From Muricea muricata (lineage: Eukaryota; Cnidaria; Anthozoa; Malacalcyonacea; Plexauridae): DNA of 64,000 nt. Below, piece by piece: positions 27,391 through 39,942 of the stretch. Position 1 is the first letter of the stretch; each line of letters begins with the position of its first letter. The stretch is from positions 62,712,243 to 62,776,242 of the forward strand of contig OY979717.1 of NCBI GenBank assembly GCA_963855995.1, in the 5' to 3' direction. Made by a program: the position numbers and the translations under genes. A model generated the notes under the pieces. That model made no database searches and was not told where the DNA came from. It saw only the letters and a program-made list of their open reading frames with translations.

Positions 27391-30300
27391 CTAGTTTATC
27401 TTGTCCTTTTTTGGGTTGGTACTAACACCAGGCACACTTACCATTTCATCCCCTTCACTCATTAGCTTCGCCACTGGATTCACTAATCTCAGACCAACAT
27501 CATATTTCCGTACATAGTCAATATTCCTTGCGTAGAGTGAAACCTCAGCGTCCAATAGAAGTTCGTGTGCATGATCTCGACTCTTCAACATCGCATCTCG
27601 CATGATTTGACGATGGCGTGAGATGAACTGGGACGATCCAGTTTCTTGATCAAGAAGTTCACCTCTGCGAACGACAGGCTTCACTGGAGTAGGAACCAAG
27701 ATTCTTTTCTCATTACTTTGAGTGTAAGAATTCGCTGCGGTTGGATGTTCTGTTGTCTGGACATTTGGAGCGCACATTCTAAACCCAGATCTAGTCTCCA
27801 ATGCTTTTTGTTTTAGTTTAGAGTTTAATGAAGCACTTGCAGCTGCTACAAGGCTCAAGTTATTAGCGCTTTCTTTCTCCTTAAATGCTGATTCAACAAT
27901 TCCTGGACTGCCAAGGGCAGCGCCTCCAGAACCTTGCAAATCATTCTTCCTTAATCTACTGTTCTGTGTCACAAATGCTGATCCTGTCACCAAGGGGTTG
28001 CCACCACAGGAAGCTTGAAGACTTTGCAGAGTCGATCGGTCAAATTTTCCCTTGATAACAGTACCATCACTGTGTCCAACACCACCGTTTCCTGGCTTTA
28101 CAAAGCAATTATTGATACTGGCGGAGGTTTTGAGACATTGCTGACTCAAACTAGTAGACATCTCTTTGCCATTACAAACATCTGAAGTCCCAATTTTAGA
28201 TTTATTTTGCATACCGTGTTCTTGTACAACTATTTTGCATTCTGGGTTTCCACCGGTGACAAGCGGTGAAAACGTGATGTCTTTTCCAAGCGGAATGCGA
28301 GTACGTCTTTCTTCAGTATTATTCTCCTCTGATGCCAAAATACACATAGTGCTATCAATTGGCAATGCAGGGAAATCATCTGATTCTGGCATTAGGGTTG
28401 ATACGAGTTTCTTTGGATAACCCTGTTTAACCGCGGAACTGTTACAAGGAAGACTCGGCGTGTTTACATTTGAAGAAGTTGCGGGGTGCGAATACTGAGG
28501 AATTAAAACATTTCTGTCGGTCATTGCTTGTCCACCCTGAACATTGCATGGTGACGCAAAGAGCTTTCGATAAATTGATGGTTTTTGTCGCCTTTGCTGT
28601 AGCGGGATACTGACAATTTCAGCCTCAGTTTTACAGGTGGGATATGACGGAAAAGGATTTATTTGTCCTGTCAAAGCTATATCAGACAGAGTTTGCCGTA
28701 CTTCTTCCTCGAGTTGCGCGATGAGGGCTTCTTCATCCTGTAGAAGAATGGCCAAAAAGTGAAATAATTAAAGTCTGTCCATCATTTTTTTTTAAATTCA
28801 TCTTTTTTAAAAAAACCCCATCTTTTAAGCCTGAGCTGTCACTGATATAAAGGGTCAAAACCTTGAGAGTAAACACAAACTATGTGCAGAAATATATTGT
28901 ACCACATTGCCACATAAATATATACTGTATCAAACATGCACTGACATATATTTTAGCACAATTATTTACATATTTTAGCGGCAGTATGCTTCAAAATCGC
29001 CTTCAGTCATACGATGTGATTATGAAGTGAACAGGTTTTTCTGCAATAAAATTAATAATAAAATTATAATAGAATCGGTCAAACGTACCTCCACCGTGGA
29101 ATCATTTTCCTGCTCAGATTGTGAGTAACACTTGAGCGTATCAGCCCAAGAGATCTCACTTTCAACTTCATGTTGAGAAGAACCAGTAACAAGCGCAACT
29201 GTGTCATTGCACTGTGTTCGTTCATCTTCACTTGCTCCCTCCGGTATGCATTCGTCATTCGTGTTAAAATCATTTCCTGAATCTAAAGGGTAATCGAATT
29301 TTATTTATAGCCTGGCGCACACTAAAATCACGTCGTGTGCGACCAGGTTAGGTAATTAGAAGATGGGTCAAATAGATAAAAGGGCCAAGGGCTTTAAAAT
29401 GAAGGAAACATACTGCCATTCTCCTTGCCAAATTTCGTTTGTCAAATGTTTTTTCAAAAACCCATAATTTACAATCTTTGACACATAAAATTTGACATAG
29501 AAAATTTGGTCGTGTAAAAGGGGCTTAATGATCGCATTTTTTTTACCTTGAACAGATGTCACAGCTGTGAATTTGTTTCCTATCTCTTGTACTCCCACCA
29601 AGGTTTGAGAAGGCTGAAAATTTTTTTCTGGTAGTTTCATTTTAGCCATGACTGCAGCAGCACGGCGCATGCTGAGTCTCTTCTCAAAAGCAGTGGGAGG
29701 ACGATCAGGTCGAGGACCGGTGTAATATATCGAGGTTCTCTTCTACAAAATCGAAAGAAATCAAACAATCAAACTTGTTTCAACAACTTGGGACACGCGA
29801 TACGAATAAAACTTGCGAACAGACTTGCCTGGTGCCCGTAGGTGACAGGGTTGACACCCTCTTGACAAAAAACTAGCATATTATGCAATGGACAACTTGC
29901 GGTAAAAGCTAATTTTTGTTGTATGTAAAAAGAAGGAAATCAATCACCTTAGCTAGAAAGAGCATATTAAGATTAATAAAACTGCGAAGTTTGGTTGCGA
30001 AATGTTGTAAAATACGGAAAATATAGGCATGCAAAAATGGCAAATTTTGAATACTTTTGTATTACGTGTGCAAATGGTTAAAAATTCTCGCACGTAATAC
30101 AAATGTATACAAATTTGCTAAAATTCGCAGGGCTATATTTTCCCTATTTTACAACATTTTGCAGCCAAACTTCGAAGTTTTTCTAATTTTGATAATTTCT
30201 TTCCGGAAATTTCTTTCTTTGGTTTCAGACCAAAAATTAGTCTTTAGCGCAAGTTGTCCATTATTTAAATAATCTAGCATCACTTTCATTAGATTAACCT

Positions 30301-33300
30301 GGTTGAATGGTGAACAGCAAACTCCGGTATTTCGTTTACTTGGTGTAGACCTGATACCATCATTATTTAAAATACTTTGCAATGCATTGTTGTCAGGTTT
30401 AAAGTCAAATGGATCTAGAAGATGAAAACAATGTGCGAAAAAATAACAAACCACATTTATTAAACGTAAGCGTAAAACGTAACCGCTACAGAAAGACAGA
30501 ACAAGTCACAACAGACTACAGAACCGGAAGCGGGAAGGTTCATGTATTTTGACTGCAAGTTTTGTAACTAAGCATTACTTTTTGGACTAGACTGTTCAAA
30601 AATAGCCACACAGACCTTATTCATAATGGAGGCATTCGCGGAAAAAACTGGGAAGAAAGGAAATTTAAAGACAGTGTGTGATACGATATCAGACTCTGTT
30701 TCTAGCTAGGAGGTCTTACTAACTTCGCTTTGATCTTATTGCCCAATCTTTTCGCCGGTGACCGCCATAATATGAATAAGGCCTATAATAGAGGGTTTTA
30801 GCATATTAAATTTTTGTGTTGTCCGTGGACTTTACCTTCCACAAATTGCACTCTTTTGTCTTTCGTTTTTGCGCAAGATACAGGAGGTCTCCTGATCGAC
30901 TTTGGAACTTTAAAATGAGTTGTTGGCGTGTCACTAAAATAAAACGGAGGCAACCGTCATGATATTCTTATAATCTACATATAAAATTGCAAACTTTTGT
31001 CCAATCAGCAGGATTATTAATTTCATTCAAATTCCTCTCCAGCGTTGCGCAACAAAAAAAAAATTCTTACCTTTCCTCGTGCAAAATCTCAACTTGTTCG
31101 TGATCGTCAACATCGACCTCCTATTTAAGGAAAACATGATTTCAGTTTAAAGTTTATAATTTAAAACCGTCCGACTGGTAGGAGAAAAAGTACCCCCCTC
31201 CCCCAACGCAAAACTTACTAACATCAAAATAAATGTATACAGTATAATCGTTACAAACAGTACAAACCATTAAATAATATTAAATCTTTAAAAGTGTTGC
31301 TTTTCTTACCAAAAGTTCTTCATTTAGGTCAGTTTCCTCGGTCTTTGTATCCACGTCTTTTGTCAGATTAAATGGTTCAATCTAAACGAAGAACAGACAG
31401 AGATTGATTAATGTCTTAATCCTGCACGTTAAAAAAATGCCTGCAATAATTTATCTCACGAGTGAAATATTTAAATTTAGGAACGCGGCGATGGGGGGGG
31501 GGGGGATTTTAGTCCCGGATGTGCCCTTATTCACGAAGTCTCAGACAAAAACAGGTCGGTTGTTGCCGCGTAAAAATATTTAAAATGTGTTTTTTATGTG
31601 GTTTTAAAAAATGTGGTGTTTTAAAATGAATGTTTTAAACGTGATCTATGGGTGTTCTATTTTAAAAATTTAGACCATAATACCTGTGTATTTGCACGTT
31701 TTGTAACAGCTTTCCCCTAAAAAAGATTTCTACGTCAATCGATTTAAATATTAAAAGACAGTATAAACAATTTATCTTACATGAATGCAAATCATAGTAG
31801 TTTACTTTGGCTAACTTTGTTTCCCATTTCTTATGAAGCTTGCTAAAATCTGGAGCATCTTTGGCTCGTTTTGTCTTTATTACCGGCTTTTCTTCAGCAC
31901 CATTGCCTTTTCTATTTGATAATGTATTTCTAAACACAACAATGAACATCAAGCTTTAGAAGCAACTGTTTGCGATCAAAAAAGCGATGTGAACAAAAAG
32001 CAAACGTATAGCCATGTAGTAGAAACTTTGCTTCCTATCTGCACATATATCACTGCACTCTGATTCGTGGAAATGAAAATTTCGTGATCTTTTCCGTAGA
32101 TGGTCTTATGAAGCTAGGGAAATCTTCCTCCATTCTGCAAAACGCTGGGAAAGCCTGATGAAAAAGATGCTTCAAAAATCCCCGTGAGATCGTATTATAT
32201 ATTATGTAACGCAACTTACTGTAGTTTAAAATTACTTACCTCCCAGATGGCGGTATTACGGCTTTCTTTTTAACTCCTAAAATGAATTTTTGATATGATA
32301 ATGATATTTAATAAAGTATTTGTTTTGACATCGGTTTTGTTTGCCGTTGACATCATAGAGAATATAAATAACGCTAGAGATGGTATGATAGTGAACGCAG
32401 CGATTGGGAGAGGGGGGATTGTAATCCCGGATGCAGGTATAAGCGCTTATTGGCTGAACTAATGCTTTCTGAGCAACCACCTTAGCAAAAGCAGGAGTCT
32501 GTATGAAATGTTTTCTCCATAGTTGTTTGAGGTCATTTTGCCGGGTTTGTGATAAAAATAGTACTTTTTCAATTATTTTTGTAGGTAGCCGCGCATGCGT
32601 GGCTATAATCTCTGTCTCTATTGCATGCTTCGAATTTTTAATAAGTGAAATATTAAAGTTTAAGGACAGAAATAAAGGGCAAATTAAATAAAATTGCTAA
32701 CCAGAATGTTATAATTATAGTACACAGATTGAGGACAGGCTTACCAGTTTAATTTGATGATAAAGATCGATTGAAAGACAGAAGATATTTTGAAAGATAT
32801 GCCCTTAGGCTTAGTTATATTTGTGTATTTGTTTGTGTATTTGTTTAATATTATGTAACTTGTAATTTCTAGATTGAATAAAATTATTATGCAATATCTT
32901 AGTCGCCTTTACTGCGGTTACATGACCAGCATTTACCAGGGTTTTTGCGGCCTCCCTCAAAATCAAGAAAATCAGTTGGGTAGGCCCTGGCAACCAGGTT
33001 GGTGTCAAACAATTGTTTAGAAGCAATTTTGTGAAAAATCGTGAAAATATAAAAATTTGCGGAATTGACCTGGTTGCATAATGTGATAAAGGCTTGTAAA
33101 GGCTAAATAAATGACTGATCTAATTCTAAAACAGAGACAGATATTGAATCGATTTCAAAAGAAATTTGTCAAGCAGACCCCCCTCCTCTCCATGTATCAA
33201 TTTGACATGTTATGCTCAGTCACTTGGTACATTATATTGATTGGTTCAAGAGTGTTGATTAGCAAACACATGTATTAGCCACTTAATTCCCATTAAGACC

Positions 33301-34561
33301 TTACTAAGCTATTAAATTGTATTAATTACCAATGACTGCTTTCATTTTTACTTTCGGTTATATAATGTAGTAACTTCTCAACAGAGTTGCAACGGAGCTG
33401 TTTACAACCAAGTATGCAAGTGGTCTTGCAACTTGTCTTGCCCGAATTTATTTATCAAAAATGAATGATCAGGGAGGTTACATACACTATGCAGCTTGTC
33501 TCCGTACTAGTAGAGGCTGGAAACTATTTTCAAATACTTAGCTGGTTTCTATTGGCTGCACAACAGAAATATTGTGAGACAAGTTGCAATAGGGATGTTA
33601 CACTGTTCAATGGCAAATTTAAACCTTGAAAAAAGTAGAACCTGATTCTACCTCGAACAATGCTTCTTTGCAGCAAAAATGCTTTGTTAACTTAAATGAC
33701 TTAAGTTTATAAGTAAGGGGCATGTTACACCTTGCAATTTCACTTGCAACTTGTGTCACAACAAAATTGCAAAATAAGTTACATGGTGTAATAGTGCCCT
33801 GGTAGTGGACCATTTTCATCAATTCTCGTCTACTCTTTTTAAAATTGTGCTTAGAAATCAAATTGTAATTAAGGTTTAAGACAGGTTTTGTTTGTTTGAG
33901 TGGTGATATTATTCAAGTATTTCACTAAAGTATACATGAGAGAATGAGGGAGTCTTGTATAAACTCTTCTTGTACAAACACTTGTCCAAATTGACCTCTA
34001 AACTCAGTTACACCCAGAAACGTATTGACCTGATCTGAATTTGCTAGACATTTCTAGACAACTCTAGTGTGGATAAATTAAATGCTAGGAATTTATACAT
34101 AAGATGAGAAATTTTTAGGACGACATTAGGACAATTTTTGCCATACAGACGGATCAAAAACAGCAGTTACTGCCTGGATATATAATTTCAGAGTAAATAG
34201 AAAAAGCACCCTGAAGCTTTAGATCTCTTTCGATTTTCAAGCAGAATGATAAACAGCAAAGACTACATGCATGTACCAACAACAGCAAATTTCACTAGTT
34301 GTTTCCAACGTACCTTTTTTGCTTGTGTTATTATTAGGAATATTTTCTTTGTTTTGAAGAGAACTCCCTCTTTTTATAGCTATTCTAAAAGAAATTAAAG
34401 TTGACTTTCAAGAACACTGCAAATAAAAACACGACATTCCAGTGACTCCACAGTTGATGTTATTGCCATGTAAAATAACTTATATATAAAAGGTGGTTAA
34501 AAATATAAATAACTGCTATTATTTACTTTGATTTGGTTTGTGTGTTCCTTGCTTCCATCAT
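27391..34561 (-). CDS. TROAP: Tastin (trophinin-associated protein)-like, 12 exons
   Basis: Tastin is a spindle/centrosome protein needed for bipolar spindles in vertebrates. Exons: 34527-34561, 34314-34384, 32240-32276, 31806-31929, 31684-31716, 31310-31381, 31071-31120, 30836-30933, 30299-30414, 29547-29742, 29089-29282, 27391-28737. They join in phase to 2373 nt (790 residues; human tastin is 778). The match rests on order and spacing of short blocks: RVQFVEDPFDFKPDNNALQS with ILNNDGI (human FVADPAALATILSGEGV), then TSIYYTGPRP, and a C-terminal block with DAEVSLYARN and LVNPVAKLM (human DDECAFYTSR… TNPVATLLEW). Most of the protein is Ser/Thr-rich and disordered-looking. An N-terminal KEN box (NKENIPNN, near residue 25) suggests APC/C control. 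A GTAAGT occurs in the last exon just before the stop, but reading through it keeps the tastin-like tail, so I treat it as not used. Confidence 0.8.
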
Positions 34562-34919
34562 TTCTGATTTCATTCACTCATAATCGCTCGTTTGAAAAAA
34601 GCACGAACTGCTTGTATTTTTGTGTTTTAATTTAGCTTCGCTTGTAACGTGCTTCAAAGTTCGCGGATCTCTCCAAGTTGAAATTCGCCCAACCAATCAC
34701 AACACGGAAATCTACGTTTCCATAATAAACCACTGATCTATAAGGATCGATAACTGGACTACTTATTACAATTTTCTAAAAATCGGTACGCAAAAGGTAC
34801 CGTCGTTCGCTGTCGTCATTGGTGTGATCTATTCTGGCCCTGTTTATAACACTATTTTATACCACTCATAAAAACGACACTACCTATGACACTTTCGTGG
34901 ATATCTAGCTTTAAATATA

Positions 34920-36092
34920 CAGGGGGAGGACCGAAAAAAGTGGCCCCCTATGAAGATAGGGTTTTTAGACTATAATTGTGTAAAGCGTGCGGAAAACGTA
35001 GAGAAATTCATAAACAGGACTGTACAATTACCAAACATGACCGAAGGACTAACACTTTTGAACCTCAAGTGTAATTTTCATCACACAAACAGATAAATAA
35101 TAGTATGTTTTGTGATTAAATTGAATAGTTCAAATGGCTTCCCATCAACCGTTGCTGCAGTTGTTTGGCGGTATTAAAAACGTTTTCACGTAATGAACAC
35201 GTTAACAACTCAACATTACGTCACATTTGTACAATTTACAATGCCATTGTCACATTAACTTAATTTCTCGTTATCGTGTTGTGTCTTATTTTCAGTTCTT
35301 TGTTGGCATTCCCTTCGATTTAATAACAGCTTTGCATCTACTACCCATGCTCTCCACAAGTTTTTTCAAGTATTCGTCATTTATTTCGTTCCATGCAGTT
35401 TTAAGAATTTGGAAAAGTTCATCTTCATTCTTTGGTTTTCTATTTTTGGTCTTACGATTCAATTCAGACCATAAATTTTCAATAGGGTTTAAATCTGGTG
35501 ACTGAGCTGGCCATCGCATGACATCAATCTTCTTATTTGCAAGATATTTGGAAACAACTCCACTTGTGTGTTTGGGATCGTTGCGATCGTTGAACTTTTC
35601 CAAATTCTTAAAACTGCATGGAACGAAATAAATGACGAATACTTGAAAAAACTTGTGGAGTGCATGGGTAGTACATGCAAAGCTGTTATTAAATCGAAGG
35701 GAATGCCAACAAAGTACTGAAAATAAGACACAACACGATAACGAGAAATTAAGTTAATGTGACAATGGCATTGTAAATTGTACAAATGTGACGTAATGTT
35801 GAGTTGTTAACGTGTTCATTACGTGAAAACGTTTTTAATACCGCCAAACAACTGCAGCAACGGTTGATGGGAAGCCATTTGAACTATTCAATTTAATCAC
35901 AAAACATACTATTATTTATCTGTTTGTGTGATGAAAATTACACTTGAGGTTCAAAAGTGTTAGTCCTTCGGTCATGTTTGGTAATTGTACAGTCCTGTTT
36001 ATGAATTTCTCTACGTTTTCCGCACGCTTTACAAAATCATAGTCTAAAAACCCTATCTTCATAGGGGGCCACTTTTTTCGGTCCTCCCCCTG
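34920..36092. mobile_element. Snap-back Tc1 transposon: two inverted copies of the 3' half
   Basis: Ends CAGGGGGAGGACCGAAAAAA and its inverse lie inside TA target duplications (34918-34919, 36093-36094). Arms 34920-35420 and 35592-36092 (501 bp each) are almost identical inverted copies around a 171-bp centre. The minus strand of the left arm plus centre (35292-35603) encodes the C-terminal part of a Tc1 transposase: NDPKHTSG, then WPAQSPDLNPIENLWSEL with the final catalytic Glu. The first two catalytic positions are absent or replaced, so it cannot encode an active enzyme. Transcripts would form a 500-bp hairpin. Confidence 0.9.
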
Positions 36093-36760
36093 TATATATA
36101 TGGTATACCATTCCTAAGTTATAATTGTCTATCGACTGATCATGAATAATAAACAATTATTTAAATGAGGTCGAGCAGGATATGAGGAATTATTAAGAAA
36201 AAGATTTGTGTTATCTGCCAAAGCCGAAGGCTGAAGCACATAACACAAGCCGAGGCCTTAATAATTCCTCATATTCTGCGAGAACCGAATTCAATAATTG
36301 TTTTATTATTTTTTGAAAATATTTTAAACTCAGTTTGAACGTTTGCTTTGTAAGTGAGAAGACACAAGCTGCTAATAATGGAACTGCATGAAATTGTTCG
36401 AAAACTTTAATAAGCCAATCAGACTACGGAAAACATGATCTTAAAAAATTGTCAGATCACCTGGTCAGTCAATATACGACGAAATGAGTCATAATGTCGT
36501 ATATTTATTTTCAGCCCCAAATTTGGGCAACAGAATTACCAAGCGGATATGACGATTTCACCTTTAGCTCTTAACCAATAAAAACTCCTAAAATATTTTC
36601 AATAAATAGTAATCAAAATTGTTATATAGCTAGTGTTGAAACTAAATGTGAATGGCTGATTCGTGGTCACGTGGCTTCAGATAAATGCAATGTATCCCTA
36701 GGAAAATAAGTGAAAAATTATTGACTGGCTACGTTATGGTGGCCCACATGTGCAAAATAC
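36093..36760. other. Intergenic, with a CGAAG-core hairpin
   Basis: No gene seen. About 36,183-36,275 is a hairpin-type repeat (GTGTTATCTGCC…CCGAAGGC… and TTAATAATTCCTCA against TGAGGAATTATTAA), comparable to those at 9,213 and 47,909. Confidence 0.4.
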
Positions 36761-36761
36761 C

Positions 36762-37720
36762 CCCAAAAACAAATGCACCCCCCAACTGTTCACAACACAC
36801 CCTAATATTTAAATTAAAGTGCAACAGTTTATCCAGGGGTGTAAGAAGCAAGTTAAAGTTGGGGGGTTCTGGCTTTCAGGGGCACTTTTTCATAAAAAAA
36901 GGGCACCTTCAAGTAAATTCATTTACGGTGGCTATACAACGCAATTGTCTTTGAAATTGCTAAATAGTGAGCGTCTGTAATTCATGCAGGCACCTATTTG
37001 TATTAATGTGAATATCGCAAGGGGCAAGAATACCCCCATCTAAAAGCCTTAAATGTAGTGAATTGTAGTGAAATACGGGGAACTTACAAAATGTTTTACC
37101 AACAATCATTCAGCCACAATGTCGTATCTTTCAGAAGGGCATACCAATGTTATTGTCAACCATGCAAAAAGGCACTTTCCTTTTAAAAAGGGCACTTTTT
37201 CTCATCACTTTAAAAGTTGGGGGGCACGTGCCCCCTGTGCCCCCCTTTTCCTACGCCCCCGAGTTTATCTAATATAAAACACCCCAAAACATCCGAAACA
37301 CCCCCAAGACATTCGAAACACGGCAGAAACATTCGAAACACCACAAAACATTCGAAACAGCCCCAAAACATTCGAAACACGGCCAAAACATTCGAAACAC
37401 CACAAAACATTCGAAACAACCCCAAGACATTCGAAACACGGCCAAAACATTCGAAACACCACAAAACATTCGAAACAACCCCAAAACATTCGAAACACGG
37501 CCAAAACATTTGAAACACCCCAAAACATTCGAAACACCCCACAACATTCGAAACACGCCCCCAACATTCGAACGGACACGGACACGCGGACACGGACAGA
37601 CGGACACGAAAGACGGACAGTCATGGAAAAGACGGGCACTTGGGGAAAAGACGTGCACTTATGGAAAAAACGGCACTTGTGGAAAAGACGGGGATAAAGC
37701 ATTTAAAGCGAGATTTTTAC
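36762..37720 (+). repeat. Composite repeat with a 20-bp ATTCGAAACAC minisatellite, copy 1
   Basis: The core (about 37,275-37,575) is a tandem array with a unit near 20 bp (CCAAAACATTCGAAACACGG and variants). It is followed by a GGACACGGACA-rich stretch and a second set of GAAAAGACGG(G/T)CACTT repeats to 37,695. The same parts in the same order occur inverted at 43,863-44,338, so this is one dispersed element. Long open frames across the array on both strands are by-products of its periodicity. A hAT MITE interrupts it at 36,834-37,261. Confidence 0.8.
36834..37261. mobile_element. hAT-type MITE nested inside the composite repeat
   Basis: Ends CAGGGGTGTAAG and CTACGCCCCCG are hAT-like inverted repeats. 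AGTTTATC is exactly duplicated at 36826-36833 and 37262-37269. The other copy of the host repeat (near 44,255) has this site uninterrupted, which proves the insertion. Confidence 0.9.
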
Positions 37721-38551
37721 ATAGTAGAAATAATATAGCAGTAGCTTTGGGTTTAACCACAAACAGCTGTTGTGGATACGCTCGCACATTAAAAATAACA
37801 CAACTAAGCTATTCAAAGTAGTACCGAAAATTGTAGTCAAAGTAATTTATAGGGATAAACGTTTTTCAAAAAAGTAGGTTCAAATTTTGGCTGGAAAAAC
37901 TCGCTGCTGCTGCGATACTCGCGTACATTATTTAACCATGATTAAGAATAGAACCTCAGCCATCGTTGTAAAGTTGAAATTCCCACATTGAGACTAATTT
38001 AGGAAAGTTTCAGTGTTGCCAGATGAAATCTCAAAATATTCATGTATGCTTACGCCAAAAGTTCACAAAAAGTTCATGTCACTAAATTTTAAGATCGGAA
38101 CTCGTCGGAATTTACCGGAGATCGTCTGAAAATATCGGAACTTATCAACAAGTCCGAAAATCCTTCACAGACTATATGTTTAAATGCGAAATAAATTGCT
38201 GAAAGAATTCTTTTTTAAAATTGTTTTTAAAAAAACAGGAGTGTCATTAGACTATATTTTTATGCGAGCAAATCCATAATCATCGCTACTATTGCTTTCC
38301 GACCAATCCGACATTTTGATTTTTTAAAAACACAGCGAACGGCACAAAAAAGGCGGGAAATTTAATTTAACATAAGTTATACAAATTGTGTTCTATACTT
38401 CTATTATGGCACCTATTGTTTCTTACAGCCATTGCAAGTCTGCAAGACATATTTCTAAACATATTACGGGTTTTTTAGTTGAATCATTGAACATTTTCAT
38501 CTTGAAAAAAGGAAAATATCAAAGTTCATGGAATTGTTCATGATATTTTAA

Positions 38552-39355
38552 AGTGCCACTGCAACGAAAAAATTTTTGATCCAATTTTAAACTCAACAGA
38601 ACAACATTTCTAGATGAGTTAAAATGGCGTTTTCAGTTTCTCACAATCTCGTTTCGTTTTCGAGATATTTAGGTTTTTAAAGTATGCAAATTAGATGTCT
38701 CTTGACGTCATTTACTCACGAATAATAAATTATATATCTAAAATAATGAATATCTTTGGATGCAATGGCCAGAACCTTTTCTAACTTTGCACGAGTGTAG
38801 TGATCAGGTAAACGCACACTACTGTTCACACTATGCTGTTGCCATGGAGATCGTTCGGATGCAAATGTCTTGTATTTGAAAAACAAAAATTTCTTATTTC
38901 TCACCTATTAAACGATATTTACTTCACTGCACATAACACAATGGTTGCATGTACATTTAGATCACATTTATTGAATTTAAATTATTATACAGTGTAAAGG
39001 AAAAATGAAAATTAAGATATTTATTTTACAGTTTAAAAGCTGTTATTCCAAAACCGTTTATGTTGCAACAACACAATAGGAATAGTGGTGTGAAGCTACC
39101 AAATTGTTATAGTCATGCAAAATATGAAAAATTTCTGCCTGCTATTTACAGAGATATTCACCATTTGATAAGTGTAATTTATTATTCTTGAGTAGATGAC
39201 GTCAGAAACACCTAATTTGCATGTTTCAAAAAACCTTAATATCTCTAAAACGAAACAAGATATCGAGAAACTGAAAACACCATTAAGGCTCGTATGGAAA
39301 TGTTGTTCTGTTGTGTTTAAAATTGGATCAAAGATTTTTTCGTTGCAGTGGCACT
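38552..39355. mobile_element. TTAA-flanked foldback MITE, AGTGCCACTGCAACG family
   Basis: Ends AGTGCCACTGCAACGAAAAA and TTTTTCGTTGCAGTGGCACT lie inside TTAA (38548-38551 and 39356-39359). Inverted arms of about 170 bp both contain GACGTCA and AAACGAAA…CGAGA words. No coding capacity is seen. Confidence 0.78.
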
Positions 39356-39942
39356 TTAAAAAGTTCACAAAAAGTTCACAAATTTTCAATGTTCAAAAAA
39401 AGTTCATGTAAACTTGTAGAGGGTAAAAAGTTCACAAATCTGTGAGCTTTGTTCACGATCTGGCAACATGCACTGGAAAGTTTTAATTAAATTATACTTT
39501 TTGCGTAACATTTGTGTCAGTGTTATTTTTCGTTACGACTACTTACGACGGAAACCGACCAGCGACTTGTTCCGATGTTGCCCTTTTTCAGATACCTTGA
39601 ATTAACTGGACCATGATTGGTGAAGATTACAACTCACTAAATATTGGTTATGCCCACAGGATAACCATAACTATAATTGGCATACTTTCCCCTGCTTAAA
39701 AACAGATACTGTAATTTAATAAACAGCAACATAGATAACTCAAATACAAATCGTAAGATGTGTAAAAGCGACAGAAAACTAATTCAACACTGTATTAATA
39801 AATGTATGAATTGCAACATATGTATGTCAATAAATAATAGATGGAATAGAGGGAAAAGTTCAGTTGTTCAAGTCGATCGCTACAAATGAGTTCTGTGAAA
39901 TGTCTCACGATTATTTATCTCAGTCGTTGGTTGTTGGCTCAC

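Noticed and set aside
27430..27450. Perfect GTAAGT splice donor inside the last tastin exon
   Set aside because: Reading through gives a tail that matches the human tastin C-terminus in length and position, and no downstream exon was found before the foldback repeat.
37210..37821. Several ORFs over 95 codons on both strands rich in NIRNTPKTFE or FRMFWGVSNV repeats
   Set aside because: They are translations of the 20-bp minisatellite in different frames.
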